NCBI GenBank assembly: GCA_019423685.1 | Contig: JAHZAY010000003.1 | Span: forward strand, 133,319-197,318 | From: Clostridiales bacterium | Lineage (GTDB): Bacteria > Bacillota > Clostridia > Oscillospirales > Ruminococcaceae | Direction of reading: 5' to 3' | Length of the DNA stretch: 64,000 nucleotides | Shown here: piece after piece, positions 42,145 through 50,135 of the stretch | How positions within the stretch are numbered: the stretch's first letter is position 1 | Layout of the letters: every line of letters begins with the position of its first letter | Made by a program: the position numbers and the translations under genes | The notes under the pieces: generated by a model | The model's input: the letters and a program-made list of their open reading frames with translations, nothing else | The model's database searches: none | Told to the model about the DNA's origin: nothing

Positions 42145-44343
42145 CTATTCTGCCAGCACAAAATCCACCTGTCCGACCGAAACATCCGCTGCGACCACCT
42201 TCACCGCGTACTCCTGTCCGATTCGGTAGTAGCGTCCGCTGTGGATCTCGGTGAGCTGGATGTCGTCCTCGAGGATATAGTCCCCCATCGGCAGGTCACG
42301 CACCGAGACCATTCCCTCTACGCTGTTTTCCAGTTCGATATAAAAGCCATAATTGGCCACGCCGCTGATGCGGCCGGTGAACACCTCGCCCAAATGCTGC
42401 AACATATACTCTGCCTTGTAGCAGTCCTCGCAGTCGCGCTCGATGTTCATCGCGTTGATCTCCATGTCGCTGGATTTTTTGCTCGCCGCTGGGACAAAAT
42501 TCCCGTACCGCTTTTGCAGCTTGTCCTTGGGCATTCCCGCCAGAAAGCTTGTCAAAATGCGGTGGATGGCAAGGTCGGGATAACGGCGAATGGGCGAAGT
42601 GAAGTGGGCGTAGTTGTCCAGCACCAACCCGAAATGGCCGATGTTCTTCTCCGAATAGATTGCCTTGGACATGGTGCGCAACAACTGGTTGTTGATGACC
42701 ACCTCAAGGTCGGTTCCGCGCACCCTCTCCAAAATTTCCGAAAAATCTTTAGGCTGCGGATTTTCCATCAGGCGGTCTGCGCGGATGCCCAGATGGCGCA
42801 ACAGCTCGTGCAGGAGATTGACCTTGATGGCCTGCGGGCGGTCGTGTACGCGGTAGATGAAGGGGAGCTCCTGCTGCATGGCAAGCGTCGCCGCCGCCTC
42901 ATTGGCCGTCAGCATAAACTCCTCTATCATCTGCTCGCTCTCACCGGATTTGCGCGGGACGATGTCCTGAATGACGCCGTCCTTGATGATGAATTTGGAC
43001 TCGTTGGAACTGATGTTCATTGCGCCCCGGTCAAAGCGGCGCTGCCGCAAAATCTTGGCCAGCTTTTGCATCTGCTGAATCTGTGGAATCAGCTGACCAT
43101 ACTTTTGCAGGATCTCGGGCGAGGCGGTGCCATCGAGGATGGTGTTGATCTCCGCATACACGCCCTTCACCCGCGAGCGGATATAGCTTTTGACAAAGCG
43201 GAAGCCCTCTATCTCGCCGCTGGGCTTGAGGGTGATGAGCGCCGAAAAGGTCAGGCGCACCTCATCGGGATTGAGCGAACAGATGCCGTTGGAGAGCTCC
43301 TTTGGCAGCATGGGGATGACCTGGTCGGCGTAGTAGATGCTGGTTCCCCGCCGATAAGCTTCCAGATCCAGCGGGGTGCCCGGACAAACATAATGGCTGA
43401 CGTCGGCGATGTGTACGCCGAGATACCAGTGTTCGTCGTCGCGCTGCAGCGATACTGCATCGTCCAGGTCCTTGCTGTCGGCCGAGTCGATGGTAAAGAT
43501 GTCCATGCCGGTCAAATCCATGCGGTCTGTAAGTTCGCCGGCCGGCACACCCTCCTGTGCAATCTTGCGCGCCTGCTCCATCGTCTCCTCGTCGAAGGTG
43601 AGGCGTGCGTTGTAGTTGGCCAAAACTGCCTGACAGCACACCTGTGCGCGCTGGCTGCTGCCAAAGGTCTGTAAAATCTCCACCCGGTGGGAGGAATAGG
43701 TCTGGGAGCGGCTGACAATCCGAGCCAATACCTTATCTCCGTCCTTTGCCTTGTGCAGGCACCCCTTTTCAATTTCCATCAAAAAGTGGATCAGCCTGTC
43801 CGGGCGCAGGAAATAGCCTTCCGGCTGGCGCACAACCACGCCGGTAAAGGGCTGATCGTTTGGCTGCAGCACCTTGGCCACCGATCCTTCCCGCTTTTGT
43901 CCCGGCTCCAGACGGCGCGAGGTGTCCAGGCGAACCATTACAAGATCGCCCGGCATGCTGCCCTGCATATATCTTCTGGGCAAAAAGATGTCCTGATCGC
44001 GTCCGGTCACCGGCTCTTCTCCCTCTTTTGGCTCCGGGCGGGCAAATCCAAATTTTTCTGTGACGGAGATAATCTTTGCCTTTACAAACTTCTGTCCGTC
44101 GGTCAGCGCAACCGAATTTCTGCGGCGCCAAATTTCTCCGCTTTCCAGCATCTGGGCAATCAGCTGTTCATACTCCTCGTGCTGCGTGCGCCTGACCTGC
44201 GCCTGCGATTCCAGCACGCCAATTTCCATCGGCTCACCCTTTTGGCGATGCAGGACATACAGCACCCGGGATTTTAGGTCCTTGCGCAAAAATCCAGCCG
44301 GGGCGCGCAAGGGCTTTCTTCGTCTCTTTTTCGATCGTTCCAT
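42145..44343 (-). CDS. rnr: Ribonuclease R
   Basis: A 732-residue 3'-5' exoribonuclease (RNase II/R family). A basic N-terminus and cold-shock-like domain lead to the RNB catalytic domain with IDSADSKDLDDAVSL, the metal-binding Asp cluster, near residue 280. NFGLVLDNYAHFTSPIRRYPDL lies in the core, and an S1 domain (GRISGVANYGFYIELEN) closes the protein. The ATG at 44341-44343 has GGGGGAAAAGGA upstream; the long in-frame extension is not supported. smpB is not adjacent, unlike in many relatives. Confidence 0.94.
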   Translation of the reverse strand: MERSKKRRRKPLRAPAGFLRKDLKSRVLYVLHRQKGEPMEIGVLESQAQVRRTQHEEYEQLIAQMLESGEIWRRRNSVALTDGQKFVKAKIISVTEKFGFARPEPKEGEEPVTGRDQDIFLPRRYMQGSMPGDLVMVRLDTSRRLEPGQKREGSVAKVLQPNDQPFTGVVVRQPEGYFLRPDRLIHFLMEIEKGCLHKAKDGDKVLARIVSRSQTYSSHRVEILQTFGSSQRAQVCCQAVLANYNARLTFDEETMEQARKIAQEGVPAGELTDRMDLTGMDIFTIDSADSKDLDDAVSLQRDDEHWYLGVHIADVSHYVCPGTPLDLEAYRRGTSIYYADQVIPMLPKELSNGICSLNPDEVRLTFSALITLKPSGEIEGFRFVKSYIRSRVKGVYAEINTILDGTASPEILQKYGQLIPQIQQMQKLAKILRQRRFDRGAMNISSNESKFIIKDGVIQDIVPRKSGESEQMIEEFMLTANEAAATLAMQQELPFIYRVHDRPQAIKVNLLHELLRHLGIRADRLMENPQPKDFSEILERVRGTDLEVVINNQLLRTMSKAIYSEKNIGHFGLVLDNYAHFTSPIRRYPDLAIHRILTSFLAGMPKDKLQKRYGNFVPAASKKSSDMEINAMNIERDCEDCYKAEYMLQHLGEVFTGRISGVANYGFYIELENSVEGMVSVRDLPMGDYILEDDIQLTEIHSGRYYRIGQEYAVKVVAADVSVGQVDFVLAE

Positions 44344-44367
44344 AATCCTTTTCCCCCTTTTTTCCTT

Positions 44368-44396
44368 ATTATATCTCTTTGCAGCTACCCTAGCAA
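44368..44396 (-). promoter_or_regulatory. Promoter of rnr
   Basis: TTGCTA (44391-44396), 17-base spacer, TATAAT (44368-44373) on the minus strand, 24 bases before the ATG. Confidence 0.72.
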
Positions 44397-44459
44397 GCAA
44401 AACCCCAATTTTGTGCAAAAAATAACCGTTTCTTAACATAAGAAACGGAAAAAAGAGAA

Positions 44460-44494
44460 AAAAAAATCCCACGCCTTGCGGCGTGGGATTTTTC
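44460..44494 (-). terminator. Terminator of surface protein B gene
   Basis: Stem AAATCCCACGCC / GGCGTGGGATTT with TTGC loop and T-run on both sides; 36 bases after the stop. Confidence 0.88.
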
Positions 44495-44529
44495 ACACTT
44501 TCGTTAAAGAACTAAGCGAAGAAAATCAC

Positions 44530-46506
44530 TTATTTCTTGAGAGCCAGAGCGCCAGCAGCAGCTACAGAAACAACTGCCAGGGAAACTGCCAGACCTACGA
44601 AGTCCTCAGCGCCGGTTTCCGGGTTTGGTTTAGCGGTCTCGGTGGTTGGCTCGGAAGGAGTTACAGGCTCAGCAGGAGTCTCTTTTGCAGGCTGTTCTTC
44701 CTGGCCGAGTTCCTCGGTGGAAAGAACGTAGTTGCCCAGAGCTTTGGTGTTGAATACAAAGCCGTTTACTTTCTCATTGGTGTGCGCGATAGCGTAACCC
44801 TCAACGTACTGAGCGTCAACCTCTACGAAGTTGCCGTCTTTGTCGATCTCGTAAGGAACCAGAGAAGAATCGTCAGAAACGATGATCAGTTCGCCAGTTC
44901 TGGAGAAGTTAGCGTTGTCGTTGTCGAATTTGAAGAAGGAGTCAGCCTCAGCATCCATCTCGCCAGCGATAGCTTTGTCGTAAGCGGTGGACAGGTCGAG
45001 GTACATGGACTCGCCAGAGTACATCTTAACGGTGAAGAAAGCTTTGTCAGCGAAATCGAATACAGCTACGCCGTTCTCGCCTTTAGCAACCTTCCAGATA
45101 GCTGGCTGGGAAGCATCGTTGGTCCAAGTGAAGTTTACAGTCTTAACATTGCTCTTGTTGGAGTAGGTACCAGATACCCAAACCTCGTTGGTCTTGTGGT
45201 TGCCAGCGTTGTCTGCGATGTATACATAGTACTTCAGGGTCTCGGTGGTGATGGTCTTAAACTGATCTTTCAGAGTGATCTTGAGGTATACAGCGTTTGG
45301 CATGATCTCATCGGTGTATTTGCTGTAGGAAGCGTAATCGGTAGCGGTAGCTTTGTACAGCTCAGCTTTCTCGATCAGCTCAGAAACACCGGTAGAACCT
45401 TCGATCAGGTTGATGGACCAGTTCTTGTCGATGTTGCCAGTGTAGTGGCCATAATCAGCAACAACTTCGTCATTCATCTGACCGTTAACAACAACTTTGT
45501 CACCTTCAACGATAACTGGTTTACCAATTACATCTTTGGTGCCATCAATTTTAGCAAGGTTAACAGTTACTACTACGTCTTTGATCATAGCAGATTTGCC
45601 AGCTGCAGCCATTGCTTCCAGCTCTTTGTTAACGTTTGCAATCAGAGTAGCAAACTCAGATGGCTTTGTTGCCTTGAAAGTCTTGCCGTTTACAACAGCT
45701 TTAGCACTCTCAACAGTTCTTTTGGTAGAAGTTTTACCATTGGTAACTTCAATTTCAGTTGGGATGCTGTTCAGAGTAGCTGCTTTCGCTGCCTGACCAT
45801 TTTCTGCACCCTCTGTTACTGTGCCGATTACAACAGAACCAACTGTAACAGTTTTAACATCGTTGTTGTCATCAAAGTCATCGGCTTTATTGATGTTTAC
45901 AGAGATGGTTTTTTCAGTGTAAGTTGCTGGAGCAGCCTCACCAAACAGAGTTGCATAGTTGCTAGAAGAAATGTCAAAAGAAACTGTAGCTACATCACCG
46001 CTAAAGGAGATAGCCGGATTATCAGCTGTAACACCATTACCCAGCTTTACTTCAGGAGCTGTTGTAGTGCCCCAAGCAGCTTTCAGGGTAACTTCTGCGG
46101 TACCAACATTCTTGGTCAGTTCTTTTCCAGTGCCAACAGATGGATCTTTAGCAGCCTGACCCTCGGTGAAGTAATCAGCACCCAGTTTTACATTGCTTAC
46201 AGCATCCTGAGACTCGGTACCTTCGGTCCAAGTATTGCTGTACTCATACTGATCGTTAGCGTACAGAGGCATCCAAACAACGTCGCCTGGCATGAAGTCA
46301 ACAGACTCGTTGTCGTTGATAGCGGTGGTAGCATCGGTGATGATATCGCCGTCAGAGTTGGTTACGAACAGTGCGCCATCAAATTTAAAATTGGACGGCC
46401 AGTCAGCTTTGTCATTGGTGCTGGTGTTGTAGGTGATAGCGAAAGCGTTAGCACCCATGCCAAGTACCATAGCAGAAGCCAGTGCTACAGAAAGTACTTT
46501 TTTCAT
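44530..46506 (-). CDS. Cell-surface protein B with NPETG anchor (658 residues)
   Basis: The largest member of the local surface family. Signal peptide 1-23 (AFA cleavage), an N-terminal region with WPSNFKFDGALFV and FMPGDVVWMPLYAND (as in protein A), a roughly 230-residue insert absent from A with beta-rich Thr/Val/Asn repeats (YTEKTISVNIN, IKDVVVTVNLA), the TGNIDKNWSINLIE block, a C-terminal domain with FDFADKAFFTVKM and LGNYVLSTEELGQ, a Pro/Glu/Thr linker, and NPETGAED (628) plus membrane segment ending in KK. AGGAGG lies 9 bases before the ATG. Very strong codon bias suggests an abundant protein. Function unrecognised. Confidence 0.85.
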   Translation of the reverse strand: MKKVLSVALASAMVLGMGANAFAITYNTSTNDKADWPSNFKFDGALFVTNSDGDIITDATTAINDNESVDFMPGDVVWMPLYANDQYEYSNTWTEGTESQDAVSNVKLGADYFTEGQAAKDPSVGTGKELTKNVGTAEVTLKAAWGTTTAPEVKLGNGVTADNPAISFSGDVATVSFDISSSNYATLFGEAAPATYTEKTISVNINKADDFDDNNDVKTVTVGSVVIGTVTEGAENGQAAKAATLNSIPTEIEVTNGKTSTKRTVESAKAVVNGKTFKATKPSEFATLIANVNKELEAMAAAGKSAMIKDVVVTVNLAKIDGTKDVIGKPVIVEGDKVVVNGQMNDEVVADYGHYTGNIDKNWSINLIEGSTGVSELIEKAELYKATATDYASYSKYTDEIMPNAVYLKITLKDQFKTITTETLKYYVYIADNAGNHKTNEVWVSGTYSNKSNVKTVNFTWTNDASQPAIWKVAKGENGVAVFDFADKAFFTVKMYSGESMYLDLSTAYDKAIAGEMDAEADSFFKFDNDNANFSRTGELIIVSDDSSLVPYEIDKDGNFVEVDAQYVEGYAIAHTNEKVNGFVFNTKALGNYVLSTEELGQEEQPAKETPAEPVTPSEPTTETAKPNPETGAEDFVGLAVSLAVVSVAAAGALALKK

Positions 46507-46665
46507 AGTCTTTCATCCTCCTAAAAAATTTCTTTGCCGTCGCTTGTTGCGACAAGCTAGATTATTTTGTGTTTTAAGCGACACTCTGTTGCAAGCGAAG
46601 GGGCTCATCGACAGCCTGCCTTTAAAACACCTGAGCGGAAGATTCTCCACAATCTCCCTTGCTCT
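46507..46665 (-). promoter_or_regulatory. Structured 5' leader of surface protein B
   Basis: From the predicted start near 46665 to the ATG is about 158 bases. It contains the outer pair GTGTTTTAA (46569-46577) and TTAAAACAC (46622-46630), enclosing about 45 bases with smaller hairpins. A stabilising or regulatory leader is possible; no known riboswitch is recognised. Confidence 0.4.
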
Positions 46666-46671
46666 GCCAAT

Positions 46672-46700
46672 ACTATAACACAACCAAATCCAAAATGCAA
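46672..46700 (-). promoter_or_regulatory. Promoter of surface protein B
   Basis: TTGCAT (46695-46700), 17-base spacer, TATAGT (46672-46677) on the minus strand. Upstream to 46906 the DNA is AT-rich and carries no gene; it has the palindrome TTGTAA-N6-TTACAA (46873-46890) and two related motifs at 46734-46750 and 46853-46874 (AATTGGTAACAACA type). Confidence 0.65.
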
Positions 46701-46938
46701 CCCCCTTTCGTAAAAAAAATGTAATTTTTATCTCCAATTGGTAACAACAGTGTTATTTTTTTGCACGATTAAGGGACACTTTTTGGCTTTATTATGCGGT
46801 TTTACAACCCATAAGATGGTTATCTATTGGTCAGGATTTTTTTTGTAATCTTTTTGTTATTACCCAATTTGCTTGTAACTTTCATTACAAATAGCCCACT
46901 TTTTTCCTCAACAAAAGTCTTTTTTTACCGGATAACTA

Positions 46939-46985
46939 AAAAAAGCCCCAGCCCACCTGCAAGGCAGATGAGCCGGGGTTTTTCT
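46939..46985 (-). terminator. Terminator of the repeat-protein gene
   Basis: An A-run, GCCCC / GGGGTTTTT arms around an internal hairpin (CCTGC / GCAGG), 25 bases after the repeat-protein stop. Confidence 0.7.
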
Positions 46986-47009
46986 ATCTGTTAAAATGTA
47001 TGGCCCAAA

Positions 47010-47885
47010 TTAGCAGTTGCAGTCTCTGTTTGCAGAGCCGTGCAGAGTGGAACCGCCATTTCTGTTGGCAGAACCGCTCAGGCTGGAACCGCTGCCTCTG
47101 GAAGTAGAGCTATTGAGGCTGTTGCTCTCGCTTCTGTTGACCGCACCGCTCAGGGTGGTGCCGCTGGTACGGCTAGCAGAACCGCTCAAAGTAGAACCGC
47201 TGCTGCGGCTTGCGGAACCGTTCAGGGTGGAACCGTTGTCGCGAGTGGTGGAACCATTCAGGGTGGAACCGCTGCTGCGGCTTGCAGAACCACTCAGGGT
47301 AGAACCGTTGTCACGAGTGGTGGAACCATTCAGGGTGGAACCGTTGCTGCGGCTTGCAGAACCGTTCAGGGTAGAACCATTGTCGCGAGTGGTGGAACCG
47401 TTCAGGGTAGAACCGTTGCTGCGGCTTGCAGAACCGTTCAGGGTAGAACCATTGTCACGAGTGGTGGAACCGTTCAGGGTAGAACCGTTGCTGCGGCTTG
47501 CGGAACCGTTCAGAGTAGAACCATTGTCGCGAGTGGTGGAACCATTCAGAGTAGAACCGTTGCTGCGGCTTGCAGAACCGTTCAGGGTGGAACCGTTGTC
47601 GCGGCTGGTGGAACCGTTCAGAGTAGAACCGTTGCTGCGGCTTGCAGAACCGTTCAGGGTGTTGCTATCACTTCTGCTGACTGCGCCGCTCAGAGTAGAA
47701 CCGTTGCTGCGGTCGGTGGAACCGCGCAGTTCGCTGCCGTTTGCTCTGGATTCAGAGCCCTTGATGCTGCTGCCGTCTTCAGCTCTGTCTACGGCACCCT
47801 TCAGGCAAGAAGAGGCGCTTACGCCTACAGAAGCACTTACGGTCAGTACAGCAGCAACTGCCAGGGAAAGTACTTTCTTGTTCAT
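47010..47885 (-). CDS. Secreted protein of 12-residue tandem repeats
   Basis: A 291-residue protein: signal peptide (cleavage about residue 24, after VSA), then about 22 units of 12 residues. The consensus unit is GSTLNGSASRSN alternating with GSTLNGSTTRDN, so pairs form a 24-residue, 72-base higher-order repeat. Leu at position 4 and Arg at position 10 are nearly invariant. The outer units diverge (CLKGAVDR first, DCNC last) and put Cys only at the two ends, as caps. The period and Leu ladder suggest a beta-solenoid. No anchor motif or homologue is recognised. The reverse frames stay open because the repeat is low in stop codons. ATG with a good ribosome site (AAAGGAG). Confidence 0.75.
   Translation of the reverse strand: MNKKVLSLAVAAVLTVSASVGVSASSCLKGAVDRAEDGSSIKGSESRANGSELRGSTDRSNGSTLSGAVSRSDSNTLNGSASRSNGSTLNGSTSRDNGSTLNGSASRSNGSTLNGSTTRDNGSTLNGSASRSNGSTLNGSTTRDNGSTLNGSASRSNGSTLNGSTTRDNGSTLNGSASRSNGSTLNGSTTRDNGSTLSGSASRSSGSTLNGSTTRDNGSTLNGSASRSSGSTLSGSASRTSGTTLSGAVNRSESNSLNSSTSRGSGSSLSGSANRNGGSTLHGSANRDCNC
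47214..47660. repeat. 72-base tandem DNA repeat array within the repeat-protein gene
   Basis: The 36-base unit alternates in two versions to give 72-base repeats, six to seven copies, with near-identity between copies (for example CAGAACCGTTCAGGGT recurs). Such arrays expand and contract by slippage or recombination. Confidence 0.85.
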
Positions 47886-47997
47886 AAATTATCGCTCCTT
47901 TTTGGTCTGAAGATTTTGCCTGTCCACTAAGCTGCCGGCAAATCTTCAAGATAGTAAAAATGGGATCGGTTACAAAATCTCCATTATATACGGTTTT

Positions 47998-48026
47998 ATT
48001 TTATCACAGCCGTCCGATAAAATCAA
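47998..48026 (-). promoter_or_regulatory. Promoter of the repeat-protein gene
   Basis: TTGATT (48021-48026), 17-base spacer, TAAAAT (47998-48003) on the minus strand. A TATAAT at 47984-47989 is an alternative -10 but lacks a -35. Confidence 0.55.
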
Positions 48027-48086
48027 CCGGGAGCCCAGTTTTTGGGTCATTTTTCCCCAGTTTTTTCTCATCGGCTGCAAATTGAA

Positions 48087-48527
48087 TTAGGCAATGACAT
48101 AGCTGCCCAATTCGCGGGTCTTAATGAGGTAACCGCTAAACTTGTCGCTCTTGTTGCCGACGGTAAGGCTGTTCACATACGGAACATCCAGCTCGGTAAA
48201 GCTGCCGTCCTCCTCTATTTTGTAGATCTTCTCCCCTTCATCTGCCTGCAAAAGCAGTTCGCCGGTGTGGCAGAAATCCTCCTCACCGGTGTCAAAGCGG
48301 AAGAAGCGGTCCGCTTCCAGACCTGTATCTGCAAAGAATTGCTGTGCTGCCGCGCGGTCATACTGGGTGTCCAGCGCAAGATAAACGCTCTCGCCCTGTT
48401 CCATGCGAACCGCAAAAAAGGCGCTGTCGCCAAAGTCAAACACCGCTTTTGGCGCGCTTGCCGACACACTGACCCCAGTGGCCGCCATGCACAGCGCCAA
48501 TGCAGCTGCCGCAAACCATTTTTTCAT
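48087..48527 (-). CDS. Secreted protein C, core domain without anchor (146 residues)
   Basis: Signal peptide 1-23 (cleavage after SVSA), then one domain that aligns with the C-terminal domain of surface protein B: FDFGDSAFFAVRM against FDFADKAFFTVKM, then RTG/HTGELL, IEEDGSFTELD against IDKDGNFVEVD, and RELGSYVIA at the end against KALGNYVLS. It stops there, with no linker, NPxTG or membrane segment, so it should be released or held by binding. GGAGG before the ATG. A free form of a family otherwise wall-anchored. Confidence 0.82.
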   Translation of the reverse strand: MKKWFAAAALALCMAATGVSVSASAPKAVFDFGDSAFFAVRMEQGESVYLALDTQYDRAAAQQFFADTGLEADRFFRFDTGEEDFCHTGELLLQADEGEKIYKIEEDGSFTELDVPYVNSLTVGNKSDKFSGYLIKTRELGSYVIA

Positions 48528-48593
48528 CGCTCTTTCCTCCTTTTATCTCCTTTATAAAAGCCGGAAATTTTTACACTTCCCGGAAATATCTTC

Positions 48594-48622
48594 ATTATAT
48601 ACCCTGTCTCTTAAAAAAGCAA
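48594..48622 (-). promoter_or_regulatory. Promoter of secreted protein C
   Basis: TTGCTT (48617-48622), 17-base spacer, TATAAT (48594-48599) in TATATAAT, minus strand; the same layout as at surface protein A. Confidence 0.7.
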
Positions 48623-48682
48623 CCGCAGCCGAGGGGAAATTTTTCCCTTTTATAGACTGCCCAAAAATTGGCTGCGGCAAGG

Positions 48683-48711
48683 TTGCAAATGCCACTGCAG
48701 CGTGCTAAAAT
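48683..48711 (+). promoter_or_regulatory. Promoter of the O-acetylhomoserine sulfhydrylase gene
   Basis: TTGCAA (48683-48688), 17-base spacer, TAAAAT (48706-48711); leader about 70 bases. Confidence 0.65.
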
Positions 48712-48788
48712 AGGACCAGGAAGGATTTGGCGGCAATGGACATCTTTTCTGCCACATTCTGGAGAATATGAACAAAGGATTTGATAAC

Positions 48789-50054
48789 ATGAAAATGGAA
48801 ACCCAGTGCTTGCACGAGGGTTATGCTCCCAAGAACGGCGAGCCGCTAGAGCTGCCGATCTATCAGAGCACAACCTATAAATATGAATCGACCGCTCAGG
48901 TGGCCAAGCTCTTTGACCTGACTGCCGACGGCCACATGTACTCCCGCATCTCCAACCCAACAGTTGCTGCCGTGGAGCAAAAAATTGCCGCCCTCGAAGG
49001 CGGTGTCGGCGCACTGTGCACCACCTCCGGACAAGCTGCTACCCTGATTGCGGTGCTCAATCTGCTGCACCAGGGCGACCACATTCTGTGCACCTCCACC
49101 ATCTATGGAGGCACCATCAATCTGTTCGCCGTAACCCTCAAGCGCTTCGGCATTGTGGCCGACTTTGTAAATGCTGACGACGACGAGGAGACCCTCAAGG
49201 CCCAGATGCACCCACAGACCAAGGTGGTCTTTGCCGAGACCATCGCCAATCCGGCCATTGCGGTGTTGGACATCGAAAAGATGGCCCGCGTAGCACACTC
49301 CCACAACCTGCCGCTGATTGTGGACAACACCTTTGCCACCCCGATCCTTTGCCGTCCATTCGACTTCGGAGCAGATATTGTGGTCTACTCCACCACCAAA
49401 TATATGGATGGCCATGCCACCCAGCTGGGCGGCGCCATTGTCGACAGCGGCAAATTTGATTGGACAAACGGCAACTTCCCGGAATTTACCGAGCCGGATG
49501 AATCCTATCACGGCGTCGTCTATACCCGCGACTTCGGCAACGCCGCCTACATCACCAAGGCGCGCGTTCAGCTGATGCGCGATCTGGGCTGCTACCCCTC
49601 CGCTGAAGCGGCGTTTTTGCTCAACCACGGCCTTGAAACACTGCATGTGCGCATGGAGCGCCACTGCCAGAACGCAGACAAGGTTGCACACTTCCTGGAA
49701 GGCAACGACAAGGTTGCCTCGGTCAACTACCCCACCCTGGAGAGCAGCCCTTACCGCGAACTTGCCAAAAAGTATCTGCCCAAAGGCTGCAGCGGCGTCA
49801 TCGCCTTCACCATCAAGGGCGGCCGCGATGCAGCCGTGCGCTTCATCGACAGCTTAAAGCTCGCCTCACTGGCTGTCCATGTCGCCGATGTGCGCACCCT
49901 GGTACTGCACCCGGCAAGCTCCACCCATCGCCAACTGACCGACGAACAGCTGGTCGCTGCCGGCATCAATCCTGGCCTCATCCGGTTGTCGGTCGGCATT
50001 GAAAATGTCGATGACATCATCGAGGACCTCAAACAAGCGCTCGAAAAAGCCTAA
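48789..50054 (+). CDS. metY: O-acetylhomoserine sulfhydrylase / Cys-Met metabolism PLP enzyme
   Basis: A 421-residue cystathionine gamma-synthase-family enzyme. Length and the GGTINLF and YGGTI blocks favour the O-acetylhomoserine sulfhydrylase (MetY) branch, making homocysteine from O-acetylhomoserine and sulfide. The PLP Lys is in STTKYMDGH near residue 204; the IVDNTFATP loop and the C-terminal ASSTHRQL block are present. The ATG at 48789 has AAAGGA at 9 bases; an upstream ATG at 48768 is possible. Divergent from protein C. Confidence 0.88.
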   Translation: MKMETQCLHEGYAPKNGEPLELPIYQSTTYKYESTAQVAKLFDLTADGHMYSRISNPTVAAVEQKIAALEGGVGALCTTSGQAATLIAVLNLLHQGDHILCTSTIYGGTINLFAVTLKRFGIVADFVNADDDEETLKAQMHPQTKVVFAETIANPAIAVLDIEKMARVAHSHNLPLIVDNTFATPILCRPFDFGADIVVYSTTKYMDGHATQLGGAIVDSGKFDWTNGNFPEFTEPDESYHGVVYTRDFGNAAYITKARVQLMRDLGCYPSAEAAFLLNHGLETLHVRMERHCQNADKVAHFLEGNDKVASVNYPTLESSPYRELAKKYLPKGCSGVIAFTIKGGRDAAVRFIDSLKLASLAVHVADVRTLVLHPASSTHRQLTDEQLVAAGINPGLIRLSVGIENVDDIIEDLKQALEKA

Positions 50055-50135
50055 ATGATAGCGGGCTTTTGTGCTTTGTCCTCGGATGTTCATTATAGAG
50101 TATTCACTTTGAAAAATTGATTGGAGGTTTTAGCC

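Noticed and set aside
42034..43674. 546-codon plus-strand frame opposite rnr
   Set aside because: RNase R on the minus strand has all family motifs; the plus frame has none.
44476..46524. A 682-codon plus-strand frame opposite surface protein B
   Set aside because: It mirrors a gene with strong codon bias; no ribosome site, promoter or family match on the plus strand.
47017..47930. Two long plus-strand reading frames opposite the repeat gene
   Set aside because: They arise because the 36-base repeat lacks stops in several frames. The minus frame alone has a signal peptide, ribosome site and terminator.
48619..48686. Possible SAM riboswitch before metY
   Set aside because: The paired region lies upstream of the metY promoter, not in its leader, and lacks the S-box core.
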